Shown in pieces: positions 1 through 6,957 of a DNA stretch of 24,743 nucleotides. A program made the position numbers and the translations under genes. The DNA comes from a virus: IMG/VR virus record IMGVR_UViG_3300034198_003482, positions 1 through 24,743 of that record; one strand, 5' to 3'. The notes under the pieces are model-generated. The model worked only from the letters and a program-made list of their open reading frames with translations, did no database searches and was not told where the DNA came from. Numbering within the stretch: position 1 is the stretch's first letter; each line of letters starts with the position of its first letter.

Positions 1-6
1 CATACT

Positions 7-456
7 CTATTTCTTTTTAGTCATCAAAGCCCAAGTCACCTTAGCAGGATACATTGCCTCAAGTTCCTGCTCGGTAATCTTGTCTTCATAGTACGCAGCC
101 ATTAGCGCATCTTCATCAACGACACGCACAGTTTTGTAAACAACATCTTCGAGTTGCTTGGTGGCGATAATCTCGTCTGCCTTTAGTTCGTCAATCTTGC
201 GAGTAGTGCGGCGTTGCTTTTCTAGGCGAACGACTTCATCGATTGGCTCGTCCAACTCAAGTTGAATGTTGCCCTTGTCGTCCTCATAGCCATCGGTGTC
301 CAACTGTGCGAACAACTTCTCACGCAGTTCTTTCTGGCGAGTCTCAAGTAGTTCTAACGAGTTCTTTACACGAATGTATTCACGAACCTGAGCAGTCAGG
401 CTGTCTGGGTTCTCAAATCGAGAACCATCTTCTGGAATGACGTTTGCCACTTCCAT
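7..456 (-). CDS. Hypothetical acidic coiled-coil protein
   Basis: I do not recognise a family for this 149-residue protein. It is rich in charged residues and largely helical in appearance. Residues about 18-52 (heptad-like, with many Leu, Glu and Lys) look like a coiled coil, followed by an acidic stretch near 52-75 and a second helical stretch near 76-100. It ends in a short lysine tail. No catalytic motif, membrane segment or signal peptide is visible. It follows the SNF2-type helicase by 8 bases, so it is probably in the same transcript and may work in DNA metabolism, but that is position-based inference only. The ATG at 456 has GAAGG directly against it, which is too close for a good ribosome site. 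A GTG at codon 3 (position 450) has a better spacing and may be the true start. Confidence 0.7.
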   Translation of the reverse strand: MEVANVIPEDGSRFENPDSLTAQVREYIRVKNSLELLETRQKELREKLFAQLDTDGYEDDKGNIQLELDEPIDEVVRLEKQRRTTRKIDELKADEIIATKQLEDVVYKTVRVVDEDALMAAYYEDKITEQELEAMYPAKVTWALMTKKK

Positions 457-464
457 CCTTCTTT

Positions 465-2051
465 CTATATCAGTTTGTTTGATAGGAAATTTATCAGACT
501 TCCTACCGTGAGGTCAACCCCACCTTGTGAGTTTATACCCGAACCATCCAAAATAGCACCAGCCACATTGCTTTTTTGTTTCAGCGTGTCGTACTGCCTT
601 TGTTCGATAGAGCCTAGCACAAGAATGTCTTGGATGGTAATAGTTTGCCAAGTGCTAGACGTGCGGTTGATGCGACCGTTCCTCTGAACAGCCAGACCAG
701 CAGACCAAGGCTGGTCGTAGTTCACTAGGAGGTTGGCTTGAGGTAAATCAACACCATAACCACCAGCATCAGAACTAACAAGAACTCTGGTAGCGGATTG
801 TGATTGAAAGGTAACTTTTGCTTCTTCTTTTTGTTTGGCACTCATCTCTCCTGTGTAAGGCACGGCATCAAAACCAATTGCTTTCAGACGTTCTACTATA
901 GCGTGAACCGAGGTCAAATACGAAGAAAAGACTACCGCTTTATAGGACGGGTCAATGTTCAGGTGGTCTGCCAGATAGGTAATCAGGGTGTCTAACTTAG
1001 GTGTCTTGTTCAGTGTGGGCAGGATGTGGTCAACGCCTTCTACGGTGTAGAGCGACGAGATGTAGGCACTGCCTGTGCCTGTCTGTTTGTCAAAGTTGTT
1101 AGCACTTACCTCAAAGATTTTAGGGTTAGAGCAGAACATACGAAGGGCTGAGATGCGAGACATAATCTGACCACGCATTGCGTTGGCTGGGTCGTTGGCA
1201 TCAAACGTTTGACCGTAATGGGCAGCCACGTTGAAGTTAGAACCAAACATCTCACGTGCCTCAATTAGCAGGAGTTGTAGGTCGCCAGCGATGTAGTTAT
1301 AAACTCGTTGCGATTTGGAGTCTAACTTGACCAAGATTGGCTCACGGTAAATAGCATCTGGCAGGTATGGCTTTACGTCATCATCCTTCTGGGATTTTCG
1401 GACCGATGATTGCTGAAGAACTTTGTGAAGAGTTGGCAGGTTGCGATACCGCTGAACACCGCCGAACTGATTGCGCACGATGAACGTCTTGTCGAAGAAG
1501 TCAAAGCGACCAAGTATCGAAGAATCCACAAACTGCATAATGGAAAAAATTTCTTCGGGCTTGCCGTTCTCGATAGGTGTCCCCGTGAGCGCAAAACGGA
1601 CAGGTATTGATTTGGCTAATTCTTTTACTCGTTTGGCTCTCTTGGCTCTGAACCCTTTGATGGCTGTCGCCTCGTCACAGATGATGGCGTCAAACTTAAA
1701 CTTCTTGATAACGTCCCAGTCATTGACAACTTGCTCATAATTCATAACAATATAGTTATGGTTCTTTGCTTGTGCGTATTGGTCTGTACGTTGCTTTGGT
1801 GTGCCATCTACTACTAAAACAGTAGAGTCACTAAACTTTTTGATTTCCTTTTCCCACTGATATTTCAGCGAGGCTAGGCAGAGCACTAAAACGGTGTTTG
1901 ATACGTCGTTGGTGTTTCGCAGTTCTTCGATGGCGGCGATAGTCATTGGGGTCTTTCCCAACCCCATCTCATAAGCGACGAGGACTTTTTTGACGTCAAC
2001 CATCTTGGCGACGGCTTCAGTTTGATAGGGCTTGAGAGTCCCAATGAACAT
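465..2051 (-). CDS. SNF2-type DEAD/DEAH-box helicase
   Basis: Superfamily 2 ATPase/translocase of the SNF2 type, common in phage replication blocks, where it probably remodels or unwinds DNA during replication or recombination. Counting from the start used here (528 residues), the order is: a Q-like motif LKPYQTEAV (6-14), Walker A MGLGKT (29-34), motif II DEAT (126-129, in place of DEAH), motif III TGTP (156-159), motif V DAGGYGVDL (428-436) and motif VI QRNGRINR (456-463), which supplies the arginine finger. The frame stays open to a TTG at 2111. I prefer the ATG at 2051 because GGAG lies 9 bases upstream of it, the protein then begins just before the Q-like motif, and the overlap with the primase gene shrinks to 35 bases. 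Both recombinase-like lobes are complete, and I see no nuclease domain fused to it. Confidence 0.92.
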   Translation of the reverse strand: MFIGTLKPYQTEAVAKMVDVKKVLVAYEMGLGKTPMTIAAIEELRNTNDVSNTVLVLCLASLKYQWEKEIKKFSDSTVLVVDGTPKQRTDQYAQAKNHNYIVMNYEQVVNDWDVIKKFKFDAIICDEATAIKGFRAKRAKRVKELAKSIPVRFALTGTPIENGKPEEIFSIMQFVDSSILGRFDFFDKTFIVRNQFGGVQRYRNLPTLHKVLQQSSVRKSQKDDDVKPYLPDAIYREPILVKLDSKSQRVYNYIAGDLQLLLIEAREMFGSNFNVAAHYGQTFDANDPANAMRGQIMSRISALRMFCSNPKIFEVSANNFDKQTGTGSAYISSLYTVEGVDHILPTLNKTPKLDTLITYLADHLNIDPSYKAVVFSSYLTSVHAIVERLKAIGFDAVPYTGEMSAKQKEEAKVTFQSQSATRVLVSSDAGGYGVDLPQANLLVNYDQPWSAGLAVQRNGRINRTSSTWQTITIQDILVLGSIEQRQYDTLKQKSNVAGAILDGSGINSQGGVDLTVGSLINFLSNKLI

Positions 2052-3015
2052 AAGCCGATTCTCCGTAAATCGATGATTTTGCGTTTTCCAGACCCCAAGT
2101 GATTTCCTCAACGGTCATCTCGCCAGGGTCTTTCTTAGTTGTCTGTGAGTAGTTAAAAAAGAACAGGTCTAGACCATACTTCTTTCCCCATACAAGCATA
2201 TCTTTATTGGCTTTATATCCTGCCTTATCGTTGTCAAATGCGGCAATAACTACATCAACTGACCGTAACAGTTTGATTTGCTTGTCTGAGATTGACGAGC
2301 CGCAAATGGCGACAGGAGTCTCGAATCCTGCCGAACTTAGTCGTGCGCAGTCTAAGGGTGACTCAACCACAATGGCAGTCTTGCCTTTTAGTCGTTGGAT
2401 ACCAAACAACGTAGTCGATTTCTGTAGCCCAGCAGGACGGTTGTAGAACGTCCTGTCGATAGTCCCTTTTTCTTGCCAGCCCAGCAACCTGCCGTCATCG
2501 GCATCTCTCAATGGAAGAATCCACGAACTGGTCTTTTCATCCCAGAGAATCTGGTATTGTTCCGCAATCTCTGGAATAATGTGTCGAGCCGCTAGTTCTG
2601 CTAGTGGTGGTTCGACAAATACCGCTAGACGAGCATTGGACATTGGGATTGGTTTTGGGGCAGGTTCGATGTAGGCAGGCAGGCTTTGTAGCATCTCCTG
2701 AAGTTTCTCTACCGATACCTCTGCGACTGATGATAGACAAACCCGTGCGGCGTTGTAGTCATACTCAGGCTTGTTGCTCCAAGCAGATGTTTTGTAGAGA
2801 CCCCTTACGTCGCAAACAAGTTGCAGCAGGTTGCCCTTATATCCGCAAGAAAAACAGATGTGAGCGCCAGTCTCAGAGTTAATCCACCAAGACGGAAATC
2901 GGTCTGGTTTTCCAGTCCGCTTTTCGTGCATTGGGCATAGTGCGGATACTTCTTCGCCACGGATGTCAAAGTCCATACCAACGCTGGCTAGAACGGTAAC
3001 AACGTTGAATCTCAT
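2017..3015 (-). CDS. DnaG-like DNA primase (CHC2 zinc finger and TOPRIM)
   Basis: Predicted primase that makes RNA primers for lagging-strand synthesis. The N-terminus has a CHC2-type zinc-binding site: C27, H30, C54 and C57, the last pair in CFSCGYKGN. A TOPRIM domain follows, with ESPLD (218-222, conserved Glu E218) and AFDNDKAG (259-266, the D261/D263 pair), and then KDPGEM (295-300), a motif usual near the end of TOPRIM primases. At 332 residues it is much shorter than bacterial DnaG (about 580-600) and lacks the C-terminal helicase-interaction domain. The RNA-polymerase core between zinc finger and TOPRIM is about 140 residues. The ATG overlaps the stop of the DnaB-like helicase by four bases (ATGA) and has no clear ribosome site, which points to translational coupling. 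Primase and helicase are separate polypeptides here, unlike T7 gp4. Confidence 0.92.
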   Translation of the reverse strand: MRFNVVTVLASVGMDFDIRGEEVSALCPMHEKRTGKPDRFPSWWINSETGAHICFSCGYKGNLLQLVCDVRGLYKTSAWSNKPEYDYNAARVCLSSVAEVSVEKLQEMLQSLPAYIEPAPKPIPMSNARLAVFVEPPLAELAARHIIPEIAEQYQILWDEKTSSWILPLRDADDGRLLGWQEKGTIDRTFYNRPAGLQKSTTLFGIQRLKGKTAIVVESPLDCARLSSAGFETPVAICGSSISDKQIKLLRSVDVVIAAFDNDKAGYKANKDMLVWGKKYGLDLFFFNYSQTTKKDPGEMTVEEITWGLENAKSSIYGESAYVHWDSQALSN

Positions 3016-4268
3016 GGGGTCGTCTTAGCGTAAGGAGTACAGTACTTACAAGTGGCGGCGTCAGCCTCGTCGTGGAAACAGCCTTGGTCCCAGAGCCAAG
3101 TGATGCTGGTTTCTTCTGGACCGCAGTTACGTGACTGAACAATCTTTAGTAGTCGAACTTGGTCGTTACCCTCGATAGGCTCAAGACCCAAGATAACGTC
3201 AGAGTCTTGGAAGAACGATGACGAATAACCGATTGAGTCAGCAGTTACTTTTCCGCCACGCATCTTCCACAAGAGAGTCTGGGTGGTGATGATGACAGGA
3301 ATGTTTAGGCGTTGCGCCATACGCTTGAGCGAGCGTGTGATATTGGTCAGTGCTTGTGGGCTATTGCTTTCACCAGTTACTTGGTCAATCATCAGATATA
3401 CACCATCGACAAACAAGATACTTGGCTTTAGTTGCTCTGCCTTAGCCAAGAGCGCATCTACGGTCAAACCATTGACAGCATCGACTAGGTGGAACGGGTG
3501 TTCGCTTTTCATTGTTGTCAAAAGGTCTTGGTAGCGAATTAGTTCGTCTGGGTCTAGAGTTCCTTGGCGCAAGCGAGCGGTCGAGATGTTGGCTCGCATA
3601 GCGTCGTGGCGTAGAGACTGTTCGTTATTGTTCATCTCAAAAGATTGGAACATAGGAACGAACCCTTTTGCGTGGGTGTTGATGGCTACCTTTAAAGCAA
3701 TCTGCGACTTACCAGTCTTAGGTGGCGCAATAAGAGTAATCAACTGACCGCCCTGTAACCCTGCTGTTGCTTGGTCAATCTTGGCAAAACCAGTAGGAAT
3801 ACCCAACAATACGGAGTTGAGTACGTTCTGGTAGTTGAGCAAACGCTGGTCTGGGTTAGTCGTCAAATCGACGTGAGTGGTTCCCTTGATACCTTGGTCA
3901 TTGACAATTGCAACTGTCTTTTCCATTTCAACAAGAGCGCCGTTGTGGTCATTGTTTGCTAGTTGCTCAACTACGCTCTCTACACCAGAGCGAGTCAGTG
4001 TGCGGCGACGGAACTCCACCATCTGGTCAATCAGATACTCAATGGTGTCCTGAACGTCATACACCTTGAAGTTAGGGAAGTTGTCTTTGACGGTAATTGC
4101 CGTAGGGACTTCGCTGTATGCAATGTAGTGGTCAGTTACAAACTTCCACACACGACGGACGTCGTCATCTACAACCCAAGATTCTTTGATGCCACGCTCT
4201 AGGACGGGAATCAGGTTGCGGTCACGGATAATTTTGCTTAGTAAGCGATGTTCGTTATCTACTGCCAT
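3012..4268 (-). CDS. DnaB-like replicative DNA helicase
   Basis: Predicted hexameric helicase that opens the replication fork. The 418 residues have a helical N-terminal part (1-125, resembling the DnaB N-domain) and a RecA-like core starting near LLGIPTGFAKID (154-165). The core contains Walker A APPKTGKS (181-188), Walker B SILFVD (283-288) and a TTQ motif (328-330). The C-terminus is unusual: after the core strand SITWLWD there is a cluster C397, H399, C407, C410 that could bind a metal. ATG start with AAGGA seven bases upstream. It lies between an unknown gene and the primase gene, close to the DnaC-like loader, so the window encodes loader, helicase and primase together. Identification as a DnaB-family ATPase is firm; the role of the cysteine tail is unknown. 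Confidence 0.93.
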   Translation of the reverse strand: MAVDNEHRLLSKIIRDRNLIPVLERGIKESWVVDDDVRRVWKFVTDHYIAYSEVPTAITVKDNFPNFKVYDVQDTIEYLIDQMVEFRRRTLTRSGVESVVEQLANNDHNGALVEMEKTVAIVNDQGIKGTTHVDLTTNPDQRLLNYQNVLNSVLLGIPTGFAKIDQATAGLQGGQLITLIAPPKTGKSQIALKVAINTHAKGFVPMFQSFEMNNNEQSLRHDAMRANISTARLRQGTLDPDELIRYQDLLTTMKSEHPFHLVDAVNGLTVDALLAKAEQLKPSILFVDGVYLMIDQVTGESNSPQALTNITRSLKRMAQRLNIPVIITTQTLLWKMRGGKVTADSIGYSSSFFQDSDVILGLEPIEGNDQVRLLKIVQSRNCGPEETSITWLWDQGCFHDEADAATCKYCTPYAKTTP

Positions 4269-4280
4269 TTTGTATTCCTT

Positions 4281-4697
4281 CTACAAGTTGTCTATCTCAA
4301 TACCCCACGAGCCATAACGTGCTACTCGTTCTCGTAAATCTACTACACCTTTCAAGTTGTTTCGATAAGGCAAGTCAGAGATAAAATCTTCTATGTCGTT
4401 ATATAACTCTGCGTAGTTAAACGGATTTCCGCCACGCCGTTCAAGCCGTTCCATAAATGAATCAAGGTCAGGCTGTGTCCAGAGTTCGCTCTTAAATGCA
4501 GCCAGTTCTACTGAAAGACCGTACTGGTTTGCTATATTCCACAATCTAGACAACGGCAGGCTGTTTGGAACAATACCTGTCCTTTTCATAGACCGATTGA
4601 GAAACCCTTTGTTTTCTTCTAGTTCCGATTTAGCAACAACGTCTATGATGACTATGATTCGTGGCGATGACTCATTTGAGAGGTCGCCGTTTTGCAC
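4281..4697 (-). CDS. Hypothetical protein of the replication block (possible HAD-like fold)
   Basis: No confident family. This 138-residue protein has an early beta strand RIIVIIDV (13-20), a middle helix-strand unit ending in LSVELAAF and a C-terminal segment with NLKGVVDL and RYGSWGIEID. This alternating pattern resembles the small HAD- or Rossmann-like proteins found in phages, but the usual catalytic DxD after the first strand is not present, so an enzyme activity is not supported. The start is GTG at 4697, which overlaps the stop of the upstream SWIM gene by one base (TAGTG) and has GAGG seven bases upstream. The protein sits between the SWIM zinc-finger gene and the DnaB-like helicase gene, so a replication-linked role is possible by location alone. 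Confidence 0.72.
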   Translation of the reverse strand: MQNGDLSNESSPRIIVIIDVVAKSELEENKGFLNRSMKRTGIVPNSLPLSRLWNIANQYGLSVELAAFKSELWTQPDLDSFMERLERRGGNPFNYAELYNDIEDFISDLPYRNNLKGVVDLRERVARYGSWGIEIDNL

Positions 4698-5005
4698 TAT
4701 AAAACCTCAATAACTGCGTACTTGATAATAAAATCTCTGAATGACTTTGAGTCTTTGGCGGCTTCTCTCACGAGTTCTTCGGTGGCATCTTCTCCAGCGA
4801 CTGTGATTGAGTAATGCCCGTTGTTCGCATCCGATGCGTTCCTTACAAACCGAACGTGCTTACAACGACCTCCACGCAAGAAGTTGGGGCAGGAACACCG
4901 CATTTTCTTGTGGTTATCCACATCTACCTGAACTTCGCATACAAAGTCTTCGGATAGGAACATTTGGATTGTTCGCCAGTCAATCCCCATAGAGGTGCCT
5001 TTCAT
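4697..5005 (-). CDS. SWIM-type zinc-finger protein
   Basis: Small protein (102 residues) with a SWIM-like zinc-binding motif, CxC-x8-CxH: C37, C39, C48 and H50 in CSCPNFLRGGRCKHV. SWIM fingers bind DNA or protein and are found alone as small proteins in phages. Here it is preceded by a short beta region (FVCEVQVDV) and followed by a helical acidic tail. The ATG at 5005 overlaps the stop of the DnaC-like gene by four bases (ATGA). An in-frame ATG at 4990 has AAAGG eight bases upstream and is a serious alternative start, which would remove the first five residues. Its place between the helicase loader and the helicase suggests a DNA-replication accessory role (inference). Confidence 0.8.
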   Translation of the reverse strand: MKGTSMGIDWRTIQMFLSEDFVCEVQVDVDNHKKMRCSCPNFLRGGRCKHVRFVRNASDANNGHYSITVAGEDATEELVREAAKDSKSFRDFIIKYAVIEVL

Positions 5006-5727
5006 CGTGATTTTCTTAGGTCCTTATTCATGATACGGACACGACTAAAGGCTTCGTAGGCGAAACTACCAACAGATTCGTCTTCGTAAGCCAAACCCCA
5101 GTCTTCTCTCATAATGTTACTGGTAACAATGGTCGGAAGACCCTTATCTAGGCGGCTACGGAGCAGTTCGTCAAAAGATTCGTTATCGTGCCGAGTGCCT
5201 GATTTCTTGCTCAAATCGTCCAAAACCAGGACACGAACGTTTAGCCAATCCTCCCTAGCACGACCGTGGAGACCGTCCAACTGGCGCTGGAGTTCCCTGC
5301 GCTCTTCGTTCTCGCCATCGTAGGTCGAGCGCTTTAGAGCCATAAACTCAGGGTAGGTCATAAACTGGGCGATTTTGAACTGGTAGCCAAAGTCTGACTT
5401 GGATACGTGCAGGATTTCACGCATTAGGTTTTCGTCGTCTGGTAGGCGCTTGATAAACTCGGCTAGGGCTACAACGGCGTGAGTTGTCTTGCCCTCTCCA
5501 GCAGAGCCGTCGAACAACAGACCGACCCCAGTCATACCCCGACCACCTGGGTTCATAATGATTTTGCCAGCCATTACGTTGTCTAGCCATTCGTCAATCT
5601 CGACTGGGAACTTGCCAGTTGAGTCAATGATGGTCTGCTTGTCCCAACCCTGAAACCCGATTGGGATGTGTAGAGTCCGAGTAAGCCAGTGCCGTTTTAG
5701 TGGGGATAGTTCGAGCATATTAAGCAT
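5002..5727 (-). CDS. DnaC/IstB-like AAA+ helicase loader
   Basis: Predicted AAA+ ATPase that loads the DnaB-like helicase onto DNA. In 241 residues it has Walker A GSAGEGKT (74-81), Walker B VLVLDD (166-171), sensor 1 VTSN (201-204) and arginines in AFSRVRI (226-232) in the arginine-finger position. This is the layout of DnaC/DnaI/IstB-type loaders. I favour a loader over a transposition ATPase because the next genes include a DnaB-like helicase and a primase and there is no transposase. The ATG at 5727 has AAGGA eight bases upstream. It overlaps the end of the winged-helix gene by eight bases. The ATG at codon 4 has no ribosome site and is less likely. The long linker between Walker A and Walker B (about 85 residues) contains a charged helical insertion near 133-160. 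Confidence 0.88.
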   Translation of the reverse strand: MLNMLELSPLKRHWLTRTLHIPIGFQGWDKQTIIDSTGKFPVEIDEWLDNVMAGKIIMNPGGRGMTGVGLLFDGSAGEGKTTHAVVALAEFIKRLPDDENLMREILHVSKSDFGYQFKIAQFMTYPEFMALKRSTYDGENEERRELQRQLDGLHGRAREDWLNVRVLVLDDLSKKSGTRHDNESFDELLRSRLDKGLPTIVTSNIMREDWGLAYEDESVGSFAYEAFSRVRIMNKDLRKSR

Positions 5728-6679
5728 TTGTTTCTTCCTTCAGTTTCTTTTCGTATTCTGCCAGCGCCTTGCGACCATACATCGAGTTGTCAAAAGTGCG
5801 ACCGTCAGAAGCATAAAGATACAGGTCAACTGGCTCGGTGTCAATATCGACATTGGCAAGTTGATTTCTTGTTGGCATACCCAAGTTAGATAGCGCTTTG
5901 TCCATATGCGTGGTAAACATACGCAAAAAGTACTTGTAAATCAACTTGGGTTGGTCGAGGCGGTGCTTGGATGGGTCGCCCATAAACATTCGCAGGATTT
6001 CCAACTCAATGACTGCGGTAATGCCGAACTTCTTGCGATTAGCCGCTAGAGCGCCACGCAGTTGCCCCGTGTTGAGCAGTCCTGGCAAATACGGGTATTT
6101 CTTTGCTAACTGGTACGAGAACTCCACAGCGACATCTGCTGGCGTCCATTCTTCCTCTGGACGGCGACCACGGGTCTTGGGGTCTCGTTTGTCTGTCGAC
6201 AACTTGTGCTTTACAGCCGCAGGCTTTTCGTCTGCGAATAGACCGACACCGCCAATTTCATCATCGCCAGTGGTGTCTTCGCCTTTAGGTTTCCAACGCT
6301 CCACAATAATCTCCTTCTGGTTGGGCATCGTCACGTGACCACTGTGACTATTTAAGTCATATAAGAATACATTAACTCCAGGTTTACTTATATGACTATC
6401 ACCTGTTGATGCCAAGTTTTCTTGGCATGGATACAAGGTATAAATGTTCCGTGAGAGTTTGCCACCATTTCGTTTTTTACGAAGAGTAGCGACCAAATCC
6501 TTCTTTTCTAAAGACCGAATGGCAAGCCTCAATGACTCACGGGTATAGCCTGTGAGTTCTCCGAGTACGACCATACTCGCATCCACTACTCCCTTTTTAT
6601 TGGCAAGTTGGTGTAATGCGATAAACGTGCGTAACTCCTTGGGGTCAAGCCCAAGTAAAATAGACGGGTCTAGTTCCAT
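5720..6679 (-). CDS. Winged-helix replication-initiator-like protein
   Basis: Probable DNA-binding protein of replication initiation. With the ATG at 6679 it has 319 residues. Residues about 12-85 form a winged helix-turn-helix: helix KELRTFIALHQLAN, recognition region LTGYTRESLRLAIRSLEKKDLV, then a basic wing RKKRNGGKLSRNIYTL. A charged low-complexity linker (about 115-180) leads to a helical C-terminal domain (about 180-265) rich in Lys, Arg and Tyr. The frame stays open further upstream to 6808, but that part is the shadow of the membrane-protein gene and contains no homology I recognise. The start at 6679 overlaps that gene's stop by one base (TAATG), suggesting coupling, because the ribosome site is weak. 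It is directly followed by the DnaC-like loader, the arrangement of phage initiator/loader pairs. Confidence 0.82.
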   Translation of the reverse strand: MELDPSILLGLDPKELRTFIALHQLANKKGVVDASMVVLGELTGYTRESLRLAIRSLEKKDLVATLRKKRNGGKLSRNIYTLYPCQENLASTGDSHISKPGVNVFLYDLNSHSGHVTMPNQKEIIVERWKPKGEDTTGDDEIGGVGLFADEKPAAVKHKLSTDKRDPKTRGRRPEEEWTPADVAVEFSYQLAKKYPYLPGLLNTGQLRGALAANRKKFGITAVIELEILRMFMGDPSKHRLDQPKLIYKYFLRMFTTHMDKALSNLGMPTRNQLANVDIDTEPVDLYLYASDGRTFDNSMYGRKALAEYEKKLKEETNA

Positions 6680-6945
6680 TATCTGCGGTATGAATTGTTG
6701 GTGACTACGGTCGGACGGTTCACCAAAAATACCACAAAAAGTGCTACACAGGAAGCAGCACAGGAACATACCCATAAAGTCATATTTTGAATCCCAAAAA
6801 TCCAGCATCCAAGAACTGAAAGTGGCAGGGTTAGGTAACGTTTTATTACCCTGTCTAGCCAGATAATTGGGATTACAGAGGTCAAAAACTCGACCACGTA
6901 GGCAACGGCTAAACCAGAAATTATTGTGTCAATAAGGATGTCCAT
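6679..6945 (-). CDS. Small membrane protein (holin candidate)
   Basis: An 88-residue protein dominated by hydrophobic segments. I count three likely membrane helices: about 4-28, about 36-52 and about 55-76, followed by a short polar tail ending in two arginines. Size, helix number and position just after the tail genes fit a holin. No endolysin gene lies beside it, and the M23 and lysozyme-like domains in the window are inside the tape measure protein, so the holin call is only a suggestion. Four cysteines cluster around the second and third helices (C47, C60, C62, C66), which is unusual. ATG at 6945 with AGGA seven bases upstream. Its TAA shares a base with the ATG of the winged-helix gene. 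Confidence 0.72.
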   Translation of the reverse strand: MDILIDTIISGLAVAYVVEFLTSVIPIIWLDRVIKRYLTLPLSVLGCWIFGIQNMTLWVCSCAASCVALFVVFLVNRPTVVTNNSYRR

Positions 6946-6957
6946 AGCGGCATCCTA

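Noticed and set aside
1-3. ATG (minus strand) three bases after the stop of the left-edge gene, perhaps the start of the next gene
   Set aside because: Only one codon lies inside the window and no clear ribosome site precedes it, so nothing can be supported.
2052-2111. TTG start for the SNF2-type helicase
   Set aside because: The ATG at 2051 has GGAG at good spacing and starts just before the conserved motifs, while the TTG lacks a convincing ribosome site and overlaps the primase more deeply.
5002-5727. IstB-type transposition helper
   Set aside because: No transposase or terminal repeats are present, and helicase and primase genes lie next to it, so a replication loader is more likely.
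5946-6338. 130-codon plus-strand frame opposite the winged-helix gene
   Set aside because: Antisense shadow; no ribosome site or conserved motif, and all other genes are on the minus strand.
6680-6808. N-terminal extension of the winged-helix protein
   Set aside because: The frame is open but is the shadow of the membrane-protein gene; the ATG at 6679 begins the recognisable part and is coupled to the previous stop.
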